From positions 6,138,001 through 6,202,000 of the forward strand of contig NZ_CP109162.1 in assembly GCF_035920445.1 (NCBI RefSeq): a stretch of DNA of 64,000 nucleotides, written 5' to 3'. Position numbers and translations under genes: made by a program. The stretch is from Nocardia sp. NBC_01730. Its GTDB lineage: Bacteria; Actinomycetota; Actinomycetes; Mycobacteriales; Mycobacteriaceae. Every line of letters begins with the position of its first letter. Position 1 is the stretch's first letter. Below, in pieces: positions 10,951 through 21,000 of this stretch. The notes below the pieces were generated by a model, which was not told the DNA's origin, made no database searches, and saw only the letters and a program-made list of their open reading frames with translations.

Positions 10951-13900
10951 TTGCCAACCGTGCCCGACGCCGCTACCGCTGTACTGACGAAGCCGCCCGC
11001 CGTTCCGGTGGTTACCCCGAACGATTTCCGCACCGCGCGAATAATCGCTGTGGTCGCCGGGGTGCTCGGCGCGCTGTTCGCGCTGGCGACGCCGTTCTTA
11101 CCGGTCACGCAGACCACCGCGGTGCTGAACTGGCCGCAGAGCGGGACGCTCGGCAACGTGCAGGCGCCGCTGATGTCGCAGGTCCCGATCGAGCTGAACG
11201 CGACGATTCCGTGCAGCACGATCGCGCAGTTGCCCGAGCGGGGCGGCATGCTGCTGGCCACCGCGCCGCCGCAGGGCGACCGGGCCGCGCTGGAGGCCAT
11301 GTTCGTCCGGGTGTCGGAGAGCTCGGTGGACGTGATCGACCGCAACGCGGTGGTCGTGTCGGCCGACAGGGAGCGGATGGGTGGGTGCACGTCGCTGACC
11401 ATCAGCTCGGACAGCGACCGCACGCACGCGGTGTTCGACGGGCTCACCAGGCAGGTCGAGCGACCGGTCGCGGGTGCCGCGCCCGGGGTGACCGAGACGG
11501 TCACGGCGCCGGTGGAAGGTCAGCTGGGCGGCGATCTGCGTCCACAGGTGGTCGGGGTGTTCTCCGACCTCAAGGGTGCGGCGCCCGAGGGGCTCGCGTT
11601 CCACATGACGGTGGACACCCGCTTCTCGTCCGGCCCGACCGCGATCAAGCTGATCGCGCTGATCGCGGCGGTGCTGTGCACGTTGGTCGCGTTGGCGGCG
11701 CTGGCTCGGCTCGACGGCAGTGACGGGCGCGGGCACCGCCGGTTCCTTCCGGTGAACTGGCTGAAGCCGACCTGGGCGGACGGCGCGGTGATCGGCACGC
11801 TGGTGCTGTGGCATTTCGCTGGCGCGAACACTTCCGACGACGGCTACATCCTCAGCATGGTGCGCGTCGCTCCGCATGCGGGGTACATGGCCAACTACTT
11901 CCGCTGGTACGGCGTGCCGGAGGCGCCGTTCGGCTGGTACTACTACGTGATCCAGATCTTCTCGGAGATCTCCACGGCCAGCCCGTGGGTGCGGTTGCCC
12001 GCGCTGGCCTGCGCGATCCTGTGCTGGATGGTGATCAGTCGCGAGGTCGTCCCTCGGCTCGGCCGCGGTGTGCGCAGCAGCAAGGTCGCACTGTGGACCG
12101 GTGGTCTGGTCTTCCTGGCGTTCTGGCTGCCGTTCGACAACGGTCTGCGCTCCGAGCCGATCGTCGCGCTCGGCGCCCTGCTGACCTGGGTGTCGATCGA
12201 GCGGGCCATCGCGACCGGCCGCCTGCTGCCCGCCGCCATCGCGGTGCTGGTCGCGGCGTTCACCCTCGCGGCGGCGCCGACGGGTCTGATGTGTGTGGCG
12301 GCGTTGCTCGCGGGCATCCGTCCGCTGGTGCGCATCGTGGTGCGCAAGCACCGGCGGTTCGCCGCCGACGGGGTGGGGCGGTGGGGCTCGACGCTGCCGC
12401 TGCTCGCGCCGATCGCGGCGGCCGGTTTCCTCGTGCTCACGGTGGTCTACAGCGATCAGACCTTCGCCGGCATCCAGGAGGCGAACCGGGTGCGTCAGGT
12501 GACCGGGCCGAACCTGGCCTGGTACGAGGACTACCTGCGCTACTACTACCTGTTCGTGGAGACCGTCGACGGTTCGCTGTCGCGCCGTTTCGCCTTCCTG
12601 GTGATGCTGCTGTGCCTGTTCACCACCATGCTGGTGCTGCTGCGGCGCAGGCAGGTCCCCGGCATCGCGAGTGGGCCGACCTGGCGGCTGATGGGCGTGG
12701 TCTTCGGAACCATCTTCTTCATGATGTTCAACCCGACCAAGTGGACCCACCACTTCGGCGCGTACGCGGGCATCGCGGGGTCGCTGGCGGCGGTCACCGC
12801 GGTCGCTGTCTCGGCGAGCGCGCTGCGGGCGCGGAAGAACCGTGCGATCTTCCTAGCCGGGCTGCTGTTCGTGCTCGCGGTCGCGTTCTCCGGTATCAAC
12901 GGCTACTGGTATGTGTCCAGCTTCGGTGTGCCGTGGTTCGACAAGCGCATCTCGCTGCACGGCTATCAGTCGAACACCGTGATGCTGGTCCTGTTCGGCG
13001 TGGCGCTCGCGCTGGTGGGCTGGTACACACTGCGCGAGGACTACACCAAGCCGCAGCCGTCACCGAAGTCGCCGAGCGGCAAGCGGATTCGCAAGTTCGC
13101 CGCGATTCCGCTGACCGTTGTGGCCGCGCTGATGGTCGCGCTGGAGGTGCTCTCGCTGGTCAAGGGTGCGGTCTCGCAGTATCCGGCGTACTCGCTGGCC
13201 CGCTCCAACATCGACGCGCTCGGCGGCAATACCTGCGGGCTCGCCAACGACGTCTTGGTGGAATCGAACCCGAACGGTGGAAGGCTGGAGCCGATCATCG
13301 ATCCATCGCATCCGCCGACCGATCCGGCCGACCCGCTCGCGGGTGTCGATCCGGTCGGTTTCGACCCGAACGGCGTGCCGAACGATCTGTCCGCCGACAG
13401 CGTCGAGGTGAAGCCGGGCACCGGCAACACCTCCACCCAGTCGGTCGGCGCCGCGTTCGCCGAGGGACAGAGTGCCGGTACCGGAGGCGGTCAGGGTGCG
13501 CGCGGCGTGAACGGCAGCACCGTCGCCCTGCCCTTCGGTCTCGATCCGGCGTCCACGCCGATCCTCGGCAGCTACCAGAACGGCGTGCAGCAGCCCGCGA
13601 ACGTCACCTCCAGCTGGTACCAGCTGCCCGCACGTTCAGCGGACAACCCGCTGGTGGTGATCTCGGCCGCGGGGCGCATTCTCTCCTTCGACGACACCGG
13701 CGCGATGAAGTACGGTCAGTCGCTCACCGTCGACTACGGCAAGCACTTGCCCGACGGTAGTGTGCAGAAGCTTGGCACCTACCTGCCGCGCGACATCGGC
13801 CCGTTCCCGTCCTGGCGTAACCTTCGGGTGCCGCTGGACGAGATCGCGCCCGACGCCGACGCGGTGCGCATCGTCGCCAATGACCCGATCCTGATCGGTG

Positions 13901-14325
13901 ACCAGTGGCTGGCATTCACTCCGCCGCGCATGCCGAAGCTGCAATCGCTCAACACCCTTCTCGGTTCCGAGCAGCCGATCCTGCTGGACTGGGCGGTCGG
14001 CCTGCAGTTCCCGTGCCAGCGGCCGTTCGACCACCAGAATGGCGTCGCCGAGGTTCCGAATTACCGCATCCTGCCGGACCGCCCGCTGGCCATCAGCTCG
14101 ACCAACACCTGGCAGGCCGAGGAGTTCGGTGGCCCGCTCGGCTTCGCACAGATGCTGGCGAAGTCGACCACGGTGCCGACCTACCTGAAGGACAACTGGG
14201 CGCGCGACTGGGGTTCGCTGGAGCGCTACGACCAGTACGACCGCAACGCGGTCCCGGCCAGGCTGGACACCGGCACGGTCACCAGGTCCGGCCTTTGGTC
14301 TCCGGGCGTGCTGCGAGCGTTCTGA
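10951..14325 (+). CDS. Arabinosyltransferase of the EmbA/B/C family (first copy)
   Basis: About 1124 aa, a GT53 membrane arabinosyltransferase using decaprenyl-phospho-arabinofuranose to build the arabinan of arabinogalactan or lipoarabinomannan. An N-terminal membrane segment ([19 protein letters not shown]) is followed by a periplasmic domain, a multi-span core with the catalytic acidic motif [13 protein letters not shown] (about residue 295), the conserved PTKWTHHFG, and a large C-terminal carbohydrate-binding part. The frame opens with an ATG at 10828 inside repeat A. TTG 10951 is preferred because GGGGGAG lies 10 nt upstream; GTG 10960 is also possible. Which of EmbA, B or C it matches best cannot be decided by eye. 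Confidence 0.93.
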   Translation: MPTVPDAATAVLTKPPAVPVVTPNDFRTARIIAVVAGVLGALFALATPFLPVTQTTAVLNWPQSGTLGNVQAPLMSQVPIELNATIPCSTIAQLPERGGMLLATAPPQGDRAALEAMFVRVSESSVDVIDRNAVVVSADRERMGGCTSLTISSDSDRTHAVFDGLTRQVERPVAGAAPGVTETVTAPVEGQLGGDLRPQVVGVFSDLKGAAPEGLAFHMTVDTRFSSGPTAIKLIALIAAVLCTLVALAALARLDGSDGRGHRRFLPVNWLKPTWADGAVIGTLVLWHFAGANTSDDGYILSMVRVAPHAGYMANYFRWYGVPEAPFGWYYYVIQIFSEISTASPWVRLPALACAILCWMVISREVVPRLGRGVRSSKVALWTGGLVFLAFWLPFDNGLRSEPIVALGALLTWVSIERAIATGRLLPAAIAVLVAAFTLAAAPTGLMCVAALLAGIRPLVRIVVRKHRRFAADGVGRWGSTLPLLAPIAAAGFLVLTVVYSDQTFAGIQEANRVRQVTGPNLAWYEDYLRYYYLFVETVDGSLSRRFAFLVMLLCLFTTMLVLLRRRQVPGIASGPTWRLMGVVFGTIFFMMFNPTKWTHHFGAYAGIAGSLAAVTAVAVSASALRARKNRAIFLAGLLFVLAVAFSGINGYWYVSSFGVPWFDKRISLHGYQSNTVMLVLFGVALALVGWYTLREDYTKPQPSPKSPSGKRIRKFAAIPLTVVAALMVALEVLSLVKGAVSQYPAYSLARSNIDALGGNTCGLANDVLVESNPNGGRLEPIIDPSHPPTDPADPLAGVDPVGFDPNGVPNDLSADSVEVKPGTGNTSTQSVGAAFAEGQSAGTGGGQGARGVNGSTVALPFGLDPASTPILGSYQNGVQQPANVTSSWYQLPARSADNPLVVISAAGRILSFDDTGAMKYGQSLTVDYGKHLPDGSVQKLGTYLPRDIGPFPSWRNLRVPLDEIAPDADAVRIVANDPILIGDQWLAFTPPRMPKLQSLNTLLGSEQPILLDWAVGLQFPCQRPFDHQNGVAEVPNYRILPDRPLAISSTNTWQAEEFGGPLGFAQMLAKSTTVPTYLKDNWARDWGSLERYDQYDRNAVPARLDTGTVTRSGLWSPGVLRAF

Positions 14326-14351
14326 CCCATTCCGGGTCACCCCGAACGCAG

Positions 14352-14385
14352 GGTCGCCGCGCAGACAGCAATCTGCGCGGCGACC
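14352..14385 (+). terminator. Terminator after emb
   Basis: A perfect 14-bp inverted repeat (GGTCGCCGCGCAGA / TCTGCGCGGCGACC) with a 6-nt loop starts 26 bp after the emb stop codon. Confidence 0.8.
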
Positions 14386-14480
14386 ATCCGCCACACCACC
14401 CACACCGCAATCGGTCGTGCGGACACCTACCTGATCCCGATCGGATCAGCGGTGTGCAAGCCGGCCGGTAGGCTCACGGC

Positions 14481-15068
14481 ATGACGAGCGGCGCACCCAG
14501 TGACTGGTACCGCTGGATCCCGGATCAGATCACCGCGCGGGACTATGAATTGTTGCCTGCCGAATTCTGCCGAACTATCGAGGTTGTCGACGGCCATATC
14601 GTGAAGTGCGAGAGCCCATCACGGCTGCACAATAGGGTGGCGCGGCGCATGGCGGCGGGAATGGAAGCAGCGCGGAAACCAGAGCTGTATTTGATGGTCG
14701 AGACAGATATGGACGTCCGGCTCAGCGACGTTCCGCTCAGCCTCCGTCGACCGGATGTCATCGTGTACCGCTGTCTGGACGATGATGCGAAGCTCTACGC
14801 CGATGACACCGTGCTCGTAGTGGAGATCGTCTCGCCTGACAGTTCGCACCACACCGATACGGTGGAGAAGAAGGCAGCGTACGCGGCGGCCGGTATCCCG
14901 GTGTACCTCATCGTGTTTCTTACCGAGGCAGGCGACGGAATCGAGCAGATCGAAGAGTACCGGCTCTCCGAAGGTCGCTATCACCTTGTGTGCCTGCATA
15001 CTCGTCGACTGACCCTGGACGTGCCGATCCCCATCGACGTCGCTTTCGGCGAGCTGACGACGGGGTAG
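14481..15068 (+). CDS. Uma2-family (DUF820) restriction-endonuclease-fold protein
   Basis: A 195-aa protein of the Uma2/DUF820 family, which has a PD-(D/E)xK nuclease fold. The conserved core is visible: RRPDVIVYR (about residues 88-96) followed by LVVEIVSPDS (about residues 112-121) and a downstream EKKAAYAAAGIPVYLIV block with the Lys that completes the acidic site. The family is very common in actinobacteria and cyanobacteria, with no settled function. It stands alone in the gap between the two emb genes, with its own terminator. Confidence 0.85.
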   Translation: MTSGAPSDWYRWIPDQITARDYELLPAEFCRTIEVVDGHIVKCESPSRLHNRVARRMAAGMEAARKPELYLMVETDMDVRLSDVPLSLRRPDVIVYRCLDDDAKLYADDTVLVVEIVSPDSSHHTDTVEKKAAYAAAGIPVYLIVFLTEAGDGIEQIEEYRLSEGRYHLVCLHTRRLTLDVPIPIDVAFGELTTG

Positions 15069-15087
15069 GGAGCCCATACCCCGGACA

Positions 15088-15128
15088 CAGGGCCGCCGCG
15101 CAGGTAACAACCCTGCGCGGCGGCCCTG
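15088..15128 (+). terminator. Strong terminator after the Uma2 gene
   Basis: A perfect 17-bp inverted repeat (CAGGGCCGCCGCGCAGG and its complement) with a 7-nt loop. It also lies downstream of the 52-aa ORF on the opposite strand, so it can serve both. Confidence 0.8.
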
Positions 15129-15158
15129 CCGTTGTTTTGCCGGTGCGATACCGGGCGC

Positions 15159-15317
15159 TCAGACCTTCAGTCGAAGACCGAGTTCGCGCCGGAGCACCTC
15201 TTGCGAGGGGAGGCGGTTGAGCATGCGCAGCACCGCAGGCCGCAGCTCCCGTTGTTCCTCCTCGTTGAGCAGTCCGACAAGATCGCGCAGATCCATATCA
15301 TCGAATGCCGTGGTCAT
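15159..15317 (-). CDS. Small hypothetical protein (52 aa)
   Basis: An ATG-initiated 52-aa frame beginning MTTAFDDMDLRDLVGLL and ending RRELGLRLKV. It is acidic at the N-terminus, Leu/Glu/Arg rich and looks entirely helical, with no Cys, signal peptide or membrane segment. The composition is that of a folded small protein rather than a chance GC-rich frame, and it ends just before the terminator shared with the Uma2 gene. I do not recognise the family. No clear Shine-Dalgarno sequence is visible, so the call is moderate. Confidence 0.45.
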   Translation of the reverse strand: MTTAFDDMDLRDLVGLLNEEEQRELRPAVLRMLNRLPSQEVLRRELGLRLKV

Positions 15318-15338
15318 GGCGCTCAGAATACGACGCGT

Positions 15339-15690
15339 TCAGTGATTCGTCCTGCATCCATCGCCACAGGTGGGAGCACTTTTGCATACCGTACAACCGG
15401 TTTGGTGCAAGGCGCCGTCATAGCGCGCCCGCGCCGCGGGAACGTCGTCCCTCCGCTCCTCGGCCCACGTTTCGACGGCGCTCATGACCGGTGGCAACCT
15501 ATGCCCGAGCGGGGTGAGTTCGTAGTCGGCGCGAACCGGAACCTGATTCGCCGCTCCACCGGACCGTCGCGCTCGAGCGCGCGCAGTGTCTGCGTCAGCA
15601 TCTTCGGGCTCACGCCCGCGATGGTCCGGTTGAGTTCGGCGTAGCGCCGCGGACCGTGAGGCCGGCCAATGTGCCTTCGGCAAGGCGCGT
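15339..15690 (-). pseudogene. Degenerate HxlR-family transcriptional regulator
   Basis: Pieces of a winged-helix HxlR regulator lie in different frames on the minus strand. RRYAELNRTIAGVSPKMLTQ and then LRALERDGPV occur in one frame (about 15550-15660). ADYELTPLGHRLPPVM and ETWAEERR, the typical end of the family, occur in another frame down to the stop at 15339. A stretch reading EGTLAG just upstream is in a third frame. The first recognition helix region is missing. At least two frameshifts plus N-terminal loss make this a pseudogene, although the C-terminal frame is open for 147 codons. Confidence 0.75.
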
Positions 15691-15922
15691 CTGCTCGCCC
15701 ACGATGCGAACATGGATCCGTTGCGGGGGCTTCCCCGATCCCGGCGGGCTTCTCTGCGGCTAGCCCCTGTGCCGCGTTGCATGCATTATTCGTATCCGAT
15801 AGCGTCGGCGCCAGCCTGTGGTGTCCGACATATGTTGTGACCGTTGTGGTTCGAAGTGGTCAGTGGGGCGCAGCTGCGGATGGCGTTATGAGCTCTTGCA
15901 CCAACTGATGAAGGAAAGCTTG

Positions 15923-17248
15923 ATGATTGCTGTCGCGCCCGCGACAGATCGATTGGCTGCACCTGTCGTTGAGCGGCCGAGGTCTTCGTATGCCGCGTTG
16001 TGGCTGGGTGCGGCGGTAGTGTTCGCCGCCGTCTCGTTCGGTGCTTGGTTGCTATATCTGCAACCGAACTGGGGTTACTACTGGCACCAGGTCGATCTGC
16101 AGGTCTACATGTGGGGCGGGCGCACGGCGGCCGTACGTCCGGACCTGCTCTATACCGCGGGCGGCCCGTTGAACCTGCCGTTCCTGTATCCCGTCTTCGC
16201 GGCGTGGATCTGCGCCGAGCTGTCGCGCTTCTCGATCGATGACATCGGGACCGGTATGTCGGTGGCGAGTGTGCTCTCGTTGTTCACGAGCGTGTGGTGC
16301 GCTGCGACGCTGCTGCGGTATCGGCGTGGCCTCGGCATGCTTGCGGCCACGCTCGCGGTCGGTAGCGTCGGCTTGTGGCTGGAGCCGGTGCAGCAGACCT
16401 TCCAATACGGGCAGGTCAGCGTCATCCTGATGGCGGCAGTACTGGTGGACCTCGCGCTGCCCGAGCGCCGTTCGTATCGCGGAATACTCATCGGAATCGC
16501 CACCGGAATCAAGCTGACTCCTGCGGTCTTCATCGTCTACCTGCTGATCACTCGCCAATTCAAGGCAGCAGGCGTAGCGATCGGTGCCTTCGCCGTCACC
16601 GTAGCGATCGGCTTCTGGTATCTGCCGCCGCAGGCGGCACAGTTCTGGACCTCGGTTGTCGCCCAACAGAATCGGGTCGGCTTCGCCTATGTGCAAAACC
16701 AGTCGATCAACGGCGTACTCGGTCGCCTGCAGTGGACCACCTGGGACAACCACACCCTCTGGCTACTGGCCGCCGGCCTGTTGGGACTGGGCGGGCTGGC
16801 CGCAGCCCGAGTCGCACACCAGCGCGGTGACGACCTGCTCGCCATCCTGCTCGTCGCAGCGGTTTCGCTGCTGTGCTCGCCGATTTCGTGGACCCACTAC
16901 TGGGTATGGATGATCCCCGCGCTCATGTGGGCCTGGCACACCATGCGCCACCTGCCCCTGGCGATCCGGGCGGGTGTGCCCACATCGTTTTCGTTGTGGG
17001 CCTTCGCCTGGCCGATGCAGGTCGACCGTGTGGGCTCGTGGGACACCGACCTGCCGCTTATTCCCCAGGGCGTGATCTGGTTCGTCCCGCAGACCGATTT
17101 TCGCGAATCCCATTGGACCCTCATCCAATTCCTGACCGGCAACTCCTACACCCTGCTCGGTCTGGCGGCACTGCTGGCGGCGATCGGATGGTTGCTGTTC
17201 CATGCGCGGGCCGCAGTGCCGGACTACGCAACGACGCCGTCTCGGTGA
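15923..17248 (+). CDS. GT87-family (DUF2029) polyprenol-phosphate-dependent membrane glycosyltransferase
   Basis: A 441-aa polytopic membrane protein with about ten hydrophobic spans. The pattern is GT-C/DUF2029 (GT87), the family of PimE, MptC and AftC: a first external loop with HQVDLQVYMWGG, a central QQTFQYGQVSVILM segment, a GIATGIKLTPAVFIVYLL segment and QNQSINGVLGRL. Members transfer mannose or arabinose from polyprenyl-phosphate donors onto cell envelope glycolipids outside the membrane; the sugar here cannot be assigned. AAGGAAAG precedes the ATG at 15923, which is favoured over the ATG at 15908. Its place between two emb genes fits a role in lipoarabinomannan or arabinogalactan synthesis. 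Confidence 0.85.
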   Translation: MIAVAPATDRLAAPVVERPRSSYAALWLGAAVVFAAVSFGAWLLYLQPNWGYYWHQVDLQVYMWGGRTAAVRPDLLYTAGGPLNLPFLYPVFAAWICAELSRFSIDDIGTGMSVASVLSLFTSVWCAATLLRYRRGLGMLAATLAVGSVGLWLEPVQQTFQYGQVSVILMAAVLVDLALPERRSYRGILIGIATGIKLTPAVFIVYLLITRQFKAAGVAIGAFAVTVAIGFWYLPPQAAQFWTSVVAQQNRVGFAYVQNQSINGVLGRLQWTTWDNHTLWLLAAGLLGLGGLAAARVAHQRGDDLLAILLVAAVSLLCSPISWTHYWVWMIPALMWAWHTMRHLPLAIRAGVPTSFSLWAFAWPMQVDRVGSWDTDLPLIPQGVIWFVPQTDFRESHWTLIQFLTGNSYTLLGLAALLAAIGWLLFHARAAVPDYATTPSR

Positions 17249-17369
17249 CCCCGCTCTCGAGGTAGCCGCAGCGGATCCGGCCCTTCTGGCACAGCCAGGG
17301 TAGACAACTGTCGGATGCAAAGAATCGCCCACATCGCAATACGAATAGACAACCGGGCCGCAGCAGCGA

Positions 17370-17425
17370 GGTGGTCGCATGTTCGTGCGCCCCACCTTGC
17401 TGGTCAGCGGATTCGGATCGAGTTG
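17370..17425 (-). repeat. Degenerate duplicate of the emb 3' end and terminator
   Basis: TGCGCCCCACCTTGCTGGTCAGC and the following ATTCGGATCG closely match 17989-18024, where the right arm of the emb terminator runs into the emb stop and last codons. The hairpin left arm is also recognisable but has lost a base. The two copies are direct repeats flanking the galE and Rossmann-like fragments. Confidence 0.6.
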
Positions 17426-17556
17426 TTCAGTTGCCGGTGGAATCGCCAGGCGTCGCGCACGATGTCGATGATTTCCGGCTTCTCCGGTTTCCATCCGAGT
17501 TCGGTCTGCGCCAGATCCGACGACGCGACGGCATCCTCTCGACCTACGGCGGGTCC
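17404..17556 (-). pseudogene. C-terminal fragment of a UDP-glucose 4-epimerase-like gene
   Basis: The minus strand encodes REDAVASSDLAQTELGWKP followed by EIIDIVRDAWRFH, the conserved C-terminus of GalE-type epimerases (an RR-GD-ASS---ELGWKP---MVRDAW pattern). Only about 45 residues are present. The last codons (NSIRIR, stop) come from a duplicated emb 3' end, and upstream homology stops at about 17556, where a different gene fragment begins on the other strand. No Rossmann or YxxxK part is present, so it is a remnant. Confidence 0.65.
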
Positions 17557-17934
17557 GACCTGGTGGGCGTGAGTTGCATAGCCCGCGGCGCCGACTCGGT
17601 GTTCGCGCAGGCTGTGCTCGATGTCGGTGGCCAGCTCGAGGTCGTCCTGCCGTCGCGGAACTACCGTGAGCGCAAGGTGAAGCCCGACCACGCCGAACTC
17701 TTCGACAAACTTCAGTCGCGAGCAGCTGTCGTGCGGGTGATGGACTTCGATGACGCGGGCCGGGAAGCGTATGAGGCGGCGAACGAAGCCATGCTGTCAT
17801 CGTGTGATCGCCTGGTCGCGGTGTGGGACGGCGCCGCGGGCGAAAGAGGTGGCACCGGCACGGTTGTCGAGCTTGCGCGTACGCGGGGTGTCCCCGTTGA
17901 CGTTGTTTGGCCCGAGGGTGCTGTGCGCGGCTGA
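17557..17934 (+). pseudogene. 5'-truncated Rossmann-like (LOG/SLOG-type) protein fragment
   Basis: From DLVGVSCIARGADSVFA (about 17557) to the stop, the frame matches a small actinobacterial Rossmann-like family, about 160-180 aa when complete: EVVLPSRNYRERKVKP, an MDFDDAGREAYEAANEAML helix, DRLVAVWDG and TVVELARTRGVPVDVVWPEG. The N-terminal glycine-rich strand expected before this is absent; the upstream codons belong to the antisense galE fragment. GTG codons near 17563-17569 could still start a shortened product. Function is unknown; a nucleotide-binding role is inferred from the fold type only. Confidence 0.55.
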
Positions 17935-17968
17935 CAGGCGGGCGTCGAGTGCATTGTCGACGGCCGAG

Positions 17969-18001
17969 AAGGCGGGGCGCACCTCCTGTGCGCCCCGCCT
18001 T
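17969..18001. terminator. Bidirectional terminator at the emb 3' end
   Basis: A perfect 14-bp inverted repeat (AAGGCGGGGCGCAC / GTGCGCCCCGCCTT) with a 5-nt loop lies between the truncated Rossmann-like gene and the convergent emb gene. Confidence 0.85.
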
Positions 18002-18006
18002 GTTTG

Positions 18007-21000
18007 TCAGCGGACCCGGATCGGATCGTCGGTCGCCAGCCCGTTGCGGGTCTCGACGGTGACGTTGACGGTGGCGGGTCTGGCGTTCGGATCGTAGGGT
18101 GCGAACTTCTCTAGCGAGCCCCAGTCCCGCGCCCAGTCGTTGTCGAGGTAGCTGGGTACGGTCTGCGACTTCAGCAGCAGGCCGGTCCAGCCGAGCGGTC
18201 CGCCGCCGATGTCGTCCTGCCAGGCGTTGGAGGCGTCGGAGCCGACTCGGTCGGGAAGAATGCGCCAGCCGGGGATCTCGGCGACGCCGTTTTTGTGGTC
18301 GAACGGACGCTGGCAGGGGAAGGCCAGGCCGACGTGCCAGTCCAGCAGCACCGGCTCCTGCGAGCCGACCATGGAATTCAGCGCGGTCAGCTTGGGCAGC
18401 CTGGGCGGTGTGACGGCCAGCCACTGCTTCTGGGTGATGTCGTTGTCGACCGCGACCAGCCGCACCGCGTTCACCTCGGCGGGTAGCCGGTCCAGCGGCA
18501 CCCGCAGGTTGCGCCAGGACGGTGCGGGACCGATGTCCAGCGGGTCGATCGATCCGAGCGTGCGGACCTCGCCGTCCGAGCCGCGGACGCCGTATTCGAG
18601 ATGCAGCTCCTGGCCGTACGTGAGCACGCCGTCGGCGTCGACCGACCGGATGCGGCCCGCCGCGGTGATCGCCAGCACCTGGTAGGCGGGGTCGTAGCGC
18701 ATGCTGTCGGTCAAGTCGAGCCGGTACCACTGCGTGGTCAACCCGGCCTGCTGCTGCTCGCCCTCTTGATAGCTGCCGAGGACCGGGGTCTTGGCCGGGT
18801 CGAGCCCGAACGGCAGCGCCACGGTGCTGCCGTTGATGCCCGTCTGCGTGGTGGTGCCGCCGCCGGTACCCGCGCCGGTGGTCTTGGTGGTCTTGTTCTC
18901 CGAATCCTTGTCCACCGAGTTCGCGCCGCCGCTGACCGTCTCCTCGGCGTCGGCGGTGAGGTCACCCGCGACCCCGTTCGGCGTGAATCCTTTGTTTTCG
19001 GCGGCCAGTCCGTCCGCTGCGGAGCCGGTGTAAGGCTGCAACAGCGAGTCCGCGGTGTCGGTCTCCACCAGCACCTCGTTCGCCATCGCGCACGAATCAC
19101 CGTGCAGTGATTGCAGATTCGACTTGGTGATCGAGTATGCGGGATACTGTGTGGCCGCGGCCTTGGTCAGCGAGGCGACTTCGAACAGCACGAGCAGGGC
19201 AGCGGCAATGGTCAGCGGTGCCGAGGCCCAACGATCGAAACGCCGTGGCGCCGAGACGTTCTCGCGCCGGTACGGCTCGCGGTAGTGCTGCCAGACGGCC
19301 ACCAGCAACGCGACGCCGCTGAGTCCGAGGAACAGCGTGGACAGCCCCTTGCCCGCGATCAGTGGAGCCTTGTCCCACCACGGCACACCGTAGCTGGAGA
19401 CGTACCACCAGCCGTTCGAGCCGGTGAAGGTCACCGCGAGCAGGAAGAGTACCGCGGCCGCGAACAGCGAGCGGTTGCGCGGTGAGCGGATGCCGGTGCT
19501 GCCCACCGCGACCGCCGTGAGCGCGGCGAGCGAACCGGCAAGCCCGGCGTAGACGCCGAAGTGGTGGGTCCATTTGGTGGGCGTGAACATCATCAGGAAC
19601 AGAGACCCGAACACGATGCCGAGAATGCGCACCGACGGTCCGCGCGAGGTCCCCGGAATCCGTCCCTTTCGCAGCACCTGCAGTACGCACACCAGCAGGC
19701 ACAGCAGCATGACCAGCACACCGAACCGCCGCGCCAGCGAGCCGTCCGGCGAGAGCATCAGCAGTGAGTCCCAGCGGGTGCGCTCGTCGAACCACGCCAC
19801 GTTCGGGCCCACGATGGTGCGCACCCTTGTCGCCTCCAGCACCGTCGACAAGGTCTGGTCGGCGAAGATCACCACGAGGACCAGCGTTCCCGCGGCCAGT
19901 CCCGGTGCGAGCAACGCCGCGAACCGGAAGACGGTGGTCGCGAAGGACGGCTGCCGCGCGCCCGCTGCCGCGTTCACCGCGGCGTCGGCGGCGGCGGAAC
20001 CGGCGGCGGCCGCGTCGGCATCCGGGCCGGTCCGCGCCGGGACGGCGCCGCGCGCCCGCTTGATGATGATCAGCAGCACCGGCCGCGAGCCCGCGATCAG
20101 CGCCGCGATGCAGATGAGGCCCGTGGGTCCCGCCGCGAGCGAGAAGGCGGCGATCAGCACGGCGACGGCGGCGGGCAGCAGTCGCCCGGTGGCGATGGCG
20201 CGCTCGATCGAGCACCAGGTGAGCAGCGCGCCGGCCGCGATCAGCGGCTCCGGGCGTAGGCCGTTGTCGTAGGGCAGCCAGAACGCCAAGAACACCAGCC
20301 CGGCTGTCCACAGCGCCACCTTGTTCCGGCGGACGCGGGCGCCGAGCCGCGGCAGCACCTCCCTGCTGATCACCAGCCAGCAGACGATGCCTGCGGCCAG
20401 CGTCGGGAGCCGCATCCACGGGCTGGCGTCGGAGACCCTGGTCAGCCAGGCCAGCACCTCGTAGGACCAGCCGAACGGCGCTTCGGGCACCGCGAACCAC
20501 CGGTAGTAGTTCGCCATGTAACCCGCGTGCCCGGAGGCGCGCGCCATGTTCAGGATGTAGCCGTCATCGGAGGTGTTGGCCCCGATGAAGTGCCACAGCG
20601 CCAGCGTGCCGAGCACGACGACGTCCGCGCCCGTGACCCGCCACCAGTGCGCGGGCAGAAACCGCCGCGGCCTGCGACCGTCGCTGGTATCGAGCAGGTG
20701 CAGTGCGACCAGTGCGATCAGCGTGAACACCGCGGCCGCGATCATCGCGGCCAGTTTCAGCGCTGTCGGCGTCGAGGAGAAGCGCGAGTCGATGTCCGCG
20801 TGCAGCTGTGCGCCGCCGAGACGAGCGGCGTCCAGGTCGGTGAACACGCCGACCACCTGCGGCCGGATGTCCCGGCCGACCGTGGATCGGAACGGCGTGC
20901 CGTCCCGTCGGGACACCCCGGTGAGTTCCGCGGTTGTCGCGGCCGCGCTCGACTCGACGGTGAGCGTCGCACACGAGCCGACCTCGGTCAGCGGGGCCGA

